Shown here: positions 1-6,276 of the stretch, one piece after another
How the letters are laid out: every line of letters begins with the position of its first letter
How positions within the stretch are numbered: the first letter of the stretch is position 1
DNA from: Planctomycetota bacterium
Lineage (GTDB): Bacteria; Planctomycetota; Planctomycetia; Pirellulales; Lacipirellulaceae
Length of the DNA: 18,221 nt
Assembly: GCA_013151315.1 (NCBI GenBank)
Contig: JAADIN010000267.1
Location: forward strand, 1-18,221
Direction of reading: 5' to 3'
The notes under the pieces: generated by a model
What the model was told of the DNA's origin: nothing
What the model saw: the letters and a program-made list of their open reading frames with translations, nothing else
Databases searched by the model: none
Position numbers and translations under genes: made by a program

Positions 1-729
1 ACAGCAACCGCCGAAATTGCCGATCGCTTTGTGCAAGTCGAACCGGGGGCCGACTTCGATGTCCTCTGGGCGCTACGGATGATCTTGAAGGGCGTCGAGC
101 TAAAAGCCGACTCGATTGGCGGCGTACCGCGCGACCAACTATTTGAGTTGGCCGAAGCGATGCGATCTTGCCGCTACGGTGCCCTTTTCTTTGGCCTCGG
201 TCTCACCAAACAAGGGCTCACCAAGCAGGGCGTAGCACACGCAAACGTCGAAGCCTTGCTTCGCCTAGTGACCGACCTGAACGACCATACGCGATTTATC
301 GCTCGACGAATGCGCATCCCCGGCGATGTCGCTGGTGCCGACAGCGTGCTTTGCTGGCAGACAGGCTATCCGTTTAGCGTAAGTTTTTCGCGAGGATACC
401 CTCGCTACAACCCGGGGGAATACACAGCCAACGATTTACTCGAGCGGGGCGAGGTTGACGCCGTGCTACTGGTCGGCAGCGAGGGAGTGCCCAAACTCTC
501 CTCGGCGGCTCGTCAGCATTTGGGTCGCATCCCCACAATCGTCTTGGACAACCCGGGCGTCGAGAGGCATCTGCACAGCAACGTGAGTTTTACAACCGCT
601 GTTTACGGCATCCATCGCAAGGGAACGGCATACCGAATGGACGAAGTCCCGATCCCACTGCGTCCCGTGCTCGAGAGCAACTTGCCCAGCGACGAAGACG
701 TATTGAAAGCAATCGAAGCCCGTATATAG
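1..729 (+). CDS. fhcB: Formylmethanofuran dehydrogenase subunit B (Fhc/Fwd B), C-terminal part
   Basis: This is the C-terminal 242 residues of a gene that begins before the window; the frame is open from base 1, so the GTG at 31 is only an internal codon. Recognised by family resemblance: it reads like the molybdopterin-type B subunit of formylmethanofuran dehydrogenase, with the conserved stretches GALFFGLGLT (about nt 178-207), HANVEALLRLVTDLN (nt 238-282) and SFSRGYPRYNPGEY (nt 382-423). In methylotrophs and planctomycetes the homologous Fhc complex works in cytoplasmic C1 transfer, releasing formate from formyl-methanofuran. The catalytic N-terminal half is not visible. Oddity: LTKQG occurs twice in tandem at 202-231, probably a 15-base in-frame duplication. 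The next gene is convergent, so this gene ends its transcription unit here. Family call fairly sure; the rest of the fhc operon should lie upstream. Confidence 0.82.
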   Translation, partial: TATAEIADRFVQVEPGADFDVLWALRMILKGVELKADSIGGVPRDQLFELAEAMRSCRYGALFFGLGLTKQGLTKQGVAHANVEALLRLVTDLNDHTRFIARRMRIPGDVAGADSVLCWQTGYPFSVSFSRGYPRYNPGEYTANDLLERGEVDAVLLVGSEGVPKLSSAARQHLGRIPTIVLDNPGVERHLHSNVSFTTAVYGIHRKGTAYRMDEVPIPLRPVLESNLPSDEDVLKAIEARI

Positions 730-814
730 CCCGACCCTCTGGGTCAACAATTGGCCGAAGGCCTCCGGTCGTGCAGAGCCGGTGGGGCCATGGCATAAAT
801 AACTTCATCACGAA

Positions 815-1660
815 TCACCCAAGGCCCGCCCAGATTTTTTGCATGTATTCCATACTTCGCTGCGCAATTTCCTTGGGGCTTGGTTCGTAATTAAAAACTT
901 CAACCGAAACCCAGCCGTCGTAGGCGGTTTCCTTCAGTGCCGCGAAGATCGGGCCAAAATCCATCTCCCCCATGCCCGGGCCGCTCAGGTTGGGATCGTT
1001 GGCATGAAAATGGGCCGTCCACTCGCGACTGTCACGAATGATGTCGGGAATCGACTTCGATTCACTACTCATCGCTTTCACATCGAGGTGCAATTGGCAG
1101 TGGGGTGAATCAATCATTTGCGCAAGACGAATCCCCGACTCGGCAGTCGGCAAAAAATCGCCTTCGCTCGGCCCCAATGGCTCGAGCGCCAAGGTGAGAT
1201 TCAAATTGGCGAGTGTAGGCATCACTTCCCGCAGTACTTCGGCAGCATATTGCTCAGCTTCGTCGTAGGTCACCCCGGGAAGCAAATTTCGCTGCGGCGG
1301 CGAACCGAGCACCATCACCTTGCCCCCCAGGTCGGCACACAATTGAGAGAGCGCCTTAAAATATTCGACCGTCTCGGCGCGAACCGTCTTGTCGGGGCTT
1401 GTAAGGTAAGGCCCCTTCGATTTGGCCAGAAGCCAATGCAAGCCGACGACTTCGAGGCCCGCGTCGGCCGCCTGCTGTTTGACTTCCTCACGTTTGGCAG
1501 CAGACACCTCTCGCACGTCAAAGACTTCGGCATCCGGCAGCAGCGTAAAAGGAGCGATTTCGATGCCCGTGTAGCCAAGGTCCCGCGCGACGGCCCAGGC
1601 CTCGTCAAAAGGCTGGTTTTCAAAAGTTTCGTTACAAATGGCGTATTTCATACGAAGCAT
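815..1660 (-). CDS. Sugar phosphate isomerase/epimerase family protein (xylose isomerase-like TIM barrel)
   Basis: A 281-residue protein with the AP-endonuclease-2/xylose-isomerase TIM-barrel pattern. The four expected metal-ligand positions are visible: Glu160 (LALEPLG), Asp193 (HLDVKAM), His219 (HFHANDP) and Glu254 (VSVEVFNYEP); Glu34 (GIEI) and His75 (GLHW) fit the barrel's early strands. Length is normal for the family. Members interconvert or epimerise free sugars and sugar phosphates, so a cytosolic sugar-metabolism role is likely; the substrate cannot be read from sequence. No signal peptide is seen. The start could be the ATG at 1660 or the ATG three codons in (1651, MKYAICNETF), which matches the usual family N-terminus better; neither has a clear Shine-Dalgarno. 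The lactate-racemase-domain gene lies upstream on the same strand, 123 bp away, so they may be co-transcribed. Confidence 0.85.
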   Translation of the reverse strand: MLRMKYAICNETFENQPFDEAWAVARDLGYTGIEIAPFTLLPDAEVFDVREVSAAKREEVKQQAADAGLEVVGLHWLLAKSKGPYLTSPDKTVRAETVEYFKALSQLCADLGGKVMVLGSPPQRNLLPGVTYDEAEQYAAEVLREVMPTLANLNLTLALEPLGPSEGDFLPTAESGIRLAQMIDSPHCQLHLDVKAMSSESKSIPDIIRDSREWTAHFHANDPNLSGPGMGEMDFGPIFAALKETAYDGWVSVEVFNYEPSPKEIAQRSMEYMQKIWAGLG

Positions 1661-1783
1661 GGCTCAATGGGAAAGCGGAGGGTTGTAAAACAGGATTCCT
1701 ATATGAGCGGCATTGTGAACTAATCGCAGGCTTCTTGCCAGTGGGAAAAAGGGGTCCGTACTGCTCTGTTTTATCCCCCCCCT

Positions 1784-2998
1784 TTAAAAATCCAATTGGT
1801 GTCGCCCGTCCTTAAATGTGAGTTCCACCGGCTTGGGGTCCACTTTGCAGAGGGGATTGGCTTCGATTTCCTTGCCGAGGTCTTCGCTGACGTAAAGATG
1901 CTCGAGATGCAAGGTATTTGGGATCCACATGATGCGCTCTTGGCCGTAGCGTGCGGTTATCTTTTCGAAAAGCGTTTCCTCATCGGCGAGCGTTGCCGGG
2001 ATTTTTGCTCGCTCCATGTCGCCGGTGGTGTAGACGTTGAGAAACGTTTTTTCCTCATCGATGGCGTCGCGTAGTCGACGGGTTATGAAGTCGGCCAAGC
2101 CGACCCCAATCGCGTTGCCCTTCGAGGCTTCGACCAACGACAGCGCGGCAATGATGTTGATGTTCGGCCGATCCAGGTCTTCATATCCCCTGATTCCTCG
2201 GTAGCCGATCACGTTGGTATCCATTCCGGTACCGCTGTAGGTTTTGCCGATCGAATCGACCATCAAGACGTTGAGCTCCTCAATGGGCAGTCGAGGGAAA
2301 AACTTGTGATGGCGTTGAATCAGTTCAGGCTCGCGAGCGAGAATTTCGGAAGATCGCACTCCATGAAGCTCGGTCGTTTCATCGAAACCATCTTCGAGAA
2401 TTGCCAGTCCGGCGAGGATTTTTCCCGAATCGAGAAGCACCTGCCCCATTTCGAGCAGCATGCTTTTCATTTGGGCCGAAGGGCTGGAATGGAAAGTTTG
2501 AGCCGATCGGATCTTCCCCATGCCAACGACCATCATCTTTGTCAGCCCGCTTTGCACCGGGCCGGAAAAACAAGTGTGCAGCTTCACGCGATTTACAACT
2601 AGCACGCCCTCGGCTTCGTAGCAATGACGATCCATCCAGACGTCGCCCGTCTCAACCGAAGCGAGCTTGACGCATTGCATGCTACTACGAATCGGCATGC
2701 CCATTTCCGACTCGCCCATGCCAAGCGATTCGACCATTTGCTGTTGCCCCTCGGCCGTTGCCCCGTTGTGGGAACCCATCGAAGGAACAATAAAGGGGTT
2801 GGCCCCCTGCTGCCGCAACCAATCGCCGGTGGTTTTTATGATCAGCGGGATCTGCGAGATGCCGCGGCTCCCGACGGTAATAGCGACCGGGCCCTGTGGG
2901 ACCTCAAGATTTAGTGCATCGAGTTGACGACGCACTTCACCGGCAATGTCGGCCAGGGGTTGAGAAACCAGTTTTTGTCGTACGGAGAGTAGTTTCAT
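1784..2998 (-). CDS. Lactate racemase-domain (LarA N-terminal/DUF2088) family protein
   Basis: A 404-residue protein resembling the LarA/DUF2088 group. Visible family-like stretches are VGSRGI (residues 42-47), PSMGSHNGATAEGQ (72-85), VNRVKLHT (135-142), GLTKMMVVGMGK (151-162) and FHSS (169-172). LarA uses a nickel-pincer cofactor attached to a lysine and held by histidines; His77, His141, Lys154 and His170 are the plausible equivalents here, but I cannot align them formally. Many members of this group are not lactate racemases, so the substrate is unknown; LarB, LarC and LarE are absent from the window. The protein appears cytoplasmic. The start is an ATG at 2998 with no clear Shine-Dalgarno. 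It lies 123 bp upstream of the isomerase-like gene on the same strand; together they could handle a hydroxy acid or sugar acid (inference). Confidence 0.72.
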   Translation of the reverse strand: MKLLSVRQKLVSQPLADIAGEVRRQLDALNLEVPQGPVAITVGSRGISQIPLIIKTTGDWLRQQGANPFIVPSMGSHNGATAEGQQQMVESLGMGESEMGMPIRSSMQCVKLASVETGDVWMDRHCYEAEGVLVVNRVKLHTCFSGPVQSGLTKMMVVGMGKIRSAQTFHSSPSAQMKSMLLEMGQVLLDSGKILAGLAILEDGFDETTELHGVRSSEILAREPELIQRHHKFFPRLPIEELNVLMVDSIGKTYSGTGMDTNVIGYRGIRGYEDLDRPNINIIAALSLVEASKGNAIGVGLADFITRRLRDAIDEEKTFLNVYTTGDMERAKIPATLADEETLFEKITARYGQERIMWIPNTLHLEHLYVSEDLGKEIEANPLCKVDPKPVELTFKDGRHQLDF

Positions 2999-3301
2999 GC
3001 TGGACGACAGTATGAATCAATGCGTAGGCCGGAACAAGTGGATTGCAGCTTTTGGCGGGGAGGCGTGGCTGTTGCCTCGGTACGTGCAGGCAGGCCACTT
3101 ATTCACGCGGGGTCAGTTGTGTACTTCCCTGGGAGTTTCCCTGCCAGCTTTTTCGCTATCCCAGAGGTCTAGTGCTTTGACAACTCTTATGAATTGGGGT
3201 TCGAGCAGAAATAACTTGAACAATTGATCAGGTGATCGTGAACGAATATTTGCCTGGGCAGGTGAAATGTTTCACCCACACTGAGACATTCTCTGCCTTC
3301 G
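2999..3301. other. Intergenic stretch without a recognised gene
   Basis: About 300 bases lie between the start of the lactate-racemase-domain gene and the IS3 remnant. I see no credible protein on either strand; a 76-codon open frame on the plus strand lacks any family resemblance. It should hold the promoter for the minus-strand gene at 2998 and, at 3261-3276, a near-perfect inverted repeat (listed separately). The end next to 3302 may be the terminal part of the IS3 element. Confidence 0.5.
3261..3276. repeat. Short inverted repeat GGTGAAA-TG-TTTCACC
   Basis: Two perfect 7-base arms are separated by 2 bases. The size and symmetry resemble a repressor operator, but it lies 25 bp beyond the stop codon of the IS3 transposase remnant, so it may instead belong to the old element's end. 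It is about 260 bp from the nearest intact gene start (2998). Confidence 0.4.
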
Positions 3302-3496
3302 TTAAGCAACACTTTCTCCGGTTTCCAGTGGTAACGTTCTTTGGCGGATGCCAAGATTGAATTGCTTTCGGCGGTGACGGGCCTGCGATAATTTCAGTCG
3401 CCTTGTCGCGGTGACTTCTTCCGGGTTGCCGTGATACCAGGTCGCGGGAGTTTGGAATTCCAACGCACTGTGCAATCGCTCGTGGTGAGCCAACAA
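3302..3496 (-). pseudogene. IS3-family transposase, C-terminal remnant
   Basis: About 60 residues resemble the end of an IS3-family DDE transposase (integrase core). The telling piece is HERLHSALEFQTPATWY (residues 5-21), matching the conserved RxHSALxYxTP segment around the family's last catalytic region, followed by a basic tail (TRRLKLSQARHRRKQ) and a stop at 3302-3304. The rest of the transposase (HTH, first two catalytic acids) is missing: the frame upstream of about 3495 no longer looks like IS3 and instead overlaps a different transposase fragment on the other strand. The TTG at 3496 is simply the first possible start in the fragment. It is a dead remnant. Confidence 0.7.
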
Positions 3497-3501
3497 GCCG
3501 C

Positions 3502-3780
3502 CGGACTCTTCGAATCGAGTTCTCCGGTACGAACTACCATATCGTCTATGCCGTCACACGTGGCGACGGGAGACAAAAACTGTTTCATGACCAAGGGCAC
3601 TGCGAACGCTTTACCCAAGGGCTTGAAGAAGAAGTGCGCGGAGGTGGCTGGATTGTGCTGGATGCCAACATCCGTGCAACATTGGCTTCGGTACCTTGGC
3701 AAGAAACAGCAACAAAAACCAAAACCGCCCTTGGCCTGAACACCAAACACAAAGCCTATTCCTGGCGAAGCGGTTCTTAG
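3502..3780 (+). pseudogene. Y1 (REP-associated/IS200-like) transposase, N-terminal remnant
   Basis: The frame is open from upstream of 3502 to a TAG at 3778-3780 but has no suitable start codon. It begins with LRIEFSGTNYHIVYAVTRGD (from 3508) and continues GRQKLFHDQGHCERF, which matches the start of planctomycete Y1/TnpA-REP proteins (family pattern RIEFPGALYHV..RGNGRQ..F.DD.DRERF). The match ends near GGGWIVL (about 3651). The catalytic His-x-His (MPNHVH-type) segment expected next is absent; a weak echo (MPTSVQHWL) appears one frame away, suggesting a deletion or frameshift. The last 40 codons to 3780 are unrecognised. The final codon overlaps the stop of the convergent gene at 3777. It is probably non-functional. 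Confidence 0.6.
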
Positions 3781-5168
3781 TTTTTTGGTAAGTCAACGCT
3801 TTCCAGATTTCGTCGCGCAGCGCGCGCACGCCGATCTTTTTGCGCCAACCGCACTGCATTCAGCAACACCATCGCAAGCACCAAGAGAAAGGCAATGCCG
3901 CCCCAGAAGCCCCAGAGACTTTCTTTCCTTGTCGGTCGTGGGAGCCACTCGACCGACCCCACGACTACCGGAGTAACCAAGCGTTGCTGCCGACCTGTCT
4001 CCCCCTCGGTCGACTGAACTTCACGACTGCGATACAGCCAGCCTTTGAAAAAGACACCTACCGCACGGACCGGCTCGCGAATGGCATCTCCAGTAGGAAA
4101 TTCAGCAGGCAAATTCCTGACACAACAGACGATCGGGTGATTTTGGGAATCGGGCGGGAAAATTTCTAACTCGAAATACGAATTCAGTTCCGGTTGATCG
4201 GCGACGGCGATCCGCACCGCTCGCCGAGCCGTTCCTTCAATTCGCACCAAACGCCCCGTCATCTGCTTTGGCTGCAGAAACAAAGGCGCAACCGAGGAAA
4301 GTCCCAGCTCGTTGCGTTCCAACACCTGAGCGGCAATGGCCCGTTGTTGGCGATCGGTGGCCTTCGACTCTCGCCAGCGATCGGCCAGCTGCGCGACGCT
4401 TTGTTTGGCGAGTGTCGACAACTCGCCTAAGTCGACGCGACTCATGGCGACCAAACAAGCATAAAACGCCTCACCTTCACGGCTCACCTCGGGCCCAACG
4501 AAGGGCTTTCCGTGCTGCACTTCTTCGAGCAGCGCTACATCCATACCCTGCCGAACAAGCAAAAGTTGCCCCGCCGGCACCCCTTGGCGAGGATACCACG
4601 CCAAATGCGGCGTCAAAAAAAGGGCATCGGCTTGAGGTGCATCAGACGAGTCACGCAACAAAATGCCACGAAAACCGATCGGCTCTGCCATCGCTTTGCC
4701 GGCCTGCCAGCCACTGGGAATCCACGATGAAAGCACCGTGCCGACGGTCCCTGACTCCTCAATACGAAACCGGCAATAATAAACCGATCTCAAATCGTGC
4801 GTCTCGGCTAGCGATTCAGGCAGCGTCAGGATTTCGATCGATTCCACTGTGCCGACCACATCCACCAGATCGCCGGCCAGCCGTTCCGCGGGCTCGCTCC
4901 ACGCTTGCGCCCAATCGGATTGCTGGGCCGTCGAGTACTGGTTGAGGCGATGCAAAAGCCGAATCAAGAGTTTCCAATCTTCGGCTTGCCAATTTTTTAC
5001 TTGGTCATCCGAAAATTCGGCGAGAACTTCTGGCCTAAGTTCCGCCATTTCTAATACGTCGCGAAAACCGGAGTTGCCATCCTCGTCCGCAGACAGCCGA
5101 GACTGAGACAGCGCGAAGAGGCAGCCCACCAAAAGAACAACCGGCACCCGTGACTTGCCAAGCATCAT
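3777..5168 (-). CDS. Membrane-anchored exported protein with two copies of an OB-like beta unit (unknown function)
   Basis: Encodes 463 residues from the ATG at 5166-5168, which overlaps the stop of the upstream gene as ATGA, implying translational coupling. A longer reading to 5519 exists but would run 350 bp into the neighbour with an unrelated, low-complexity N-terminus, so it is rejected. Residues 6-26 form a signal peptide (hydrophobic VPVVLLVGCLFAL). Residues about 97-193 and 303-410 are two copies of one unit: a strand opening (DLVDVVGTV / RLVRIEGTA), a central strand, a G- and P-containing turn, then GFRGIL / GVFFKGW and a closing strand ending LAWYP / VEWLP. Helical segments precede each copy. 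Residues 418-441 are a membrane helix followed by a basic tail, so most of the protein lies outside the cytoplasm. No enzymatic motif was recognised; the OB-like label is a guess from the strand pattern. Confidence 0.75.
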   Translation of the reverse strand: MMLGKSRVPVVLLVGCLFALSQSRLSADEDGNSGFRDVLEMAELRPEVLAEFSDDQVKNWQAEDWKLLIRLLHRLNQYSTAQQSDWAQAWSEPAERLAGDLVDVVGTVESIEILTLPESLAETHDLRSVYYCRFRIEESGTVGTVLSSWIPSGWQAGKAMAEPIGFRGILLRDSSDAPQADALFLTPHLAWYPRQGVPAGQLLLVRQGMDVALLEEVQHGKPFVGPEVSREGEAFYACLVAMSRVDLGELSTLAKQSVAQLADRWRESKATDRQQRAIAAQVLERNELGLSSVAPLFLQPKQMTGRLVRIEGTARRAVRIAVADQPELNSYFELEIFPPDSQNHPIVCCVRNLPAEFPTGDAIREPVRAVGVFFKGWLYRSREVQSTEGETGRQQRLVTPVVVGSVEWLPRPTRKESLWGFWGGIAFLLVLAMVLLNAVRLAQKDRRARAARRNLESVDLPKN

Positions 5169-6049
5169 GCCTCGGACTCCCGATTTGCAAGGTCGCGGAA
5201 TTGTTGCGGAGCTTTGGTGGCATAAGGGCGGCGACGCGTGTGGCGCATGGCGAGCCACGTTGTGATCGCAGCGAAGACGCAAGCTAGGGTTATTGCAACT
5301 ATCAAATTTTGAGAGGTGATCGGTTGGGCTTGAGGTTGGACTGAAGGGGGTTGCCAATCGAGTTGGCTCGCCAGTACCACCGGCGCCAGTCCCAAACCTT
5401 CTTGATAGGCATAAGACCAGTTCTTGAAGAAAAAACCGGTAACAGAAACTGGGGCACCAAGATTCTCGCCGCGAGGAAAATCGGACGGCAATTGAAGGCA
5501 GTAGACTACCAGCGGCCAATGTCCTCCTCCTAGCGGCTGAATCCAGAGCCGGTGATACGAATCGATGCCCAGTTGGTTTTCCGCAGGCTGTTCGATTTCT
5601 TCGCGTTGAACTTTGCCAACAATCGTGACAAGGCGACCTCGGTACACTTCGGGTTGCTGGAGAAATTGTGCGTATGAGACTTCGCCACAGGTCTCGCTCA
5701 AAAGTTGGCTGTCGTCCATTTGCTGCAACTTTTCAAACAGAGAAAACCATGCTTCGCGCTCGGCGGGGCGAAAGTAGGTCTTGTCTTTCACTTGCGCGAG
5801 GCCCGCTATTTCTTCCTCGGTTTCGTCCTCAGGCGGGTCCGCTTCCTGCACAGGAACATGAAAATCTGGCGTTAACGGCGCTGCAGTCGGCCTCGGGCTG
5901 GTGAACAACTGTTCGAGACGTTGCGCGGTGTGTGGTCGGTCCAATTGTCGCATGGACGCAAGAACCAGCCCCAACGCAATCACGAGCATCCACAGTCGCC
6001 AACGGTTGCGGCTCGGTTTTACGGATTTGGCGCGAGAGCGGAAACGCAT
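5165..6049 (-). CDS. Membrane protein with one copy of the same OB-like unit (unknown function)
   Basis: Encodes 294 residues from the ATG at 6049. The in-frame GTG (6052) and TTG (6055) just before it are alternatives; GAGGG lies upstream, 5 to 11 bases from the three candidates. Residues about 19-33 form an N-terminal membrane helix after a basic leader, a Pro/acid-rich linker spans about 50-85, and a helical segment (AEREAWFSLFEKLQQMD) precedes a unit at about 137-235. That unit clearly resembles the second unit of the downstream protein: RLVTIVGKV, LPSDFPRGE, VTGFFFKNW and LDWQP align with RLVRIEGTA, LPAEFPTGD, AVGVFFKGW and VEWLP. A second membrane helix (about 248-268) and a basic tail follow. 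It is the first gene of a two-gene operon, divergent from the large TPR gene. Function unknown; probably partners its paralogue in the cell envelope. Confidence 0.75.
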   Translation of the reverse strand: MRFRSRAKSVKPSRNRWRLWMLVIALGLVLASMRQLDRPHTAQRLEQLFTSPRPTAAPLTPDFHVPVQEADPPEDETEEEIAGLAQVKDKTYFRPAEREAWFSLFEKLQQMDDSQLLSETCGEVSYAQFLQQPEVYRGRLVTIVGKVQREEIEQPAENQLGIDSYHRLWIQPLGGGHWPLVVYCLQLPSDFPRGENLGAPVSVTGFFFKNWSYAYQEGLGLAPVVLASQLDWQPPSVQPQAQPITSQNLIVAITLACVFAAITTWLAMRHTRRRPYATKAPQQFRDLANRESEA

Positions 6050-6068
6050 CACCAATAAATCCCTCAGT

Positions 6069-6094
6069 TCCTAGTGCTATGTCCTAGTGCTATG
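6069..6094. repeat. 13-bp perfect tandem duplication
   Basis: The 13-base word TCCTAGTGCTATG occurs twice head to tail, immediately upstream of the minus-strand membrane protein gene and inside its likely promoter/leader region. It probably arose by slippage. The core CTAGTGCT also occurs at about 3168-3175. Confidence 0.8.
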
Positions 6095-6260
6095 GCAATT
6101 TCGACACTCTTCAAGTTTAGTCGCCCAAGACACAATCGGACAGCCTCTTGCAGGCCAGAACGCGCTTTGCGAGTTCCGGCCTACCCAATCAATTTTCCAA
6201 CGCACTGCTAGTCCCGCGTGTGCCATTGTGTAGAATAAACCCTTTACGGGAGCAGATTCA

Positions 6261-6269
6261 GAGGAAAGG
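6261..6269 (+). promoter_or_regulatory. Ribosome binding site fixing the start of the large TPR gene
   Basis: GAGGAAAGG, a strong Shine-Dalgarno match, lies 7 bases before a GTG at 6277. This favours that start over an ATT/TTG-type or earlier start at 6148, whose added N-terminus has no signal-peptide character. Confidence 0.65.
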
Positions 6270-6276
6270 CATTTTT

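Noticed and set aside
1118..1723. 201-codon open frame on the plus strand
   Set aside because: Antisense to the isomerase-like gene, whose metal-ligand residues and codon pattern are clear.
3394..3859. Minus-strand open frames of 82-118 codons over the transposase remnants
   Set aside because: Cys/Phe-rich translations without family resemblance; the plus-strand frame matches a Y1 transposase instead.
4268..4945. 225-codon open frame on the plus strand
   Set aside because: Antisense to the membrane protein gene; its composition is rich in Arg, Pro and Ser as expected of a shadow frame and matches no family.
5169..5519. 117-residue N-terminal extension of the downstream membrane protein reading back from 5168 to 5519
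   Set aside because: It lies wholly inside the upstream gene, has no family character, and a start with ATGA overlap followed by a signal peptide exists at 5168.
6148..6276. Earlier start of the large TPR gene
   Set aside because: The added residues would put a polar stretch before the signal peptide, while GAGGAAAGG before the GTG at 6277 gives a good start.
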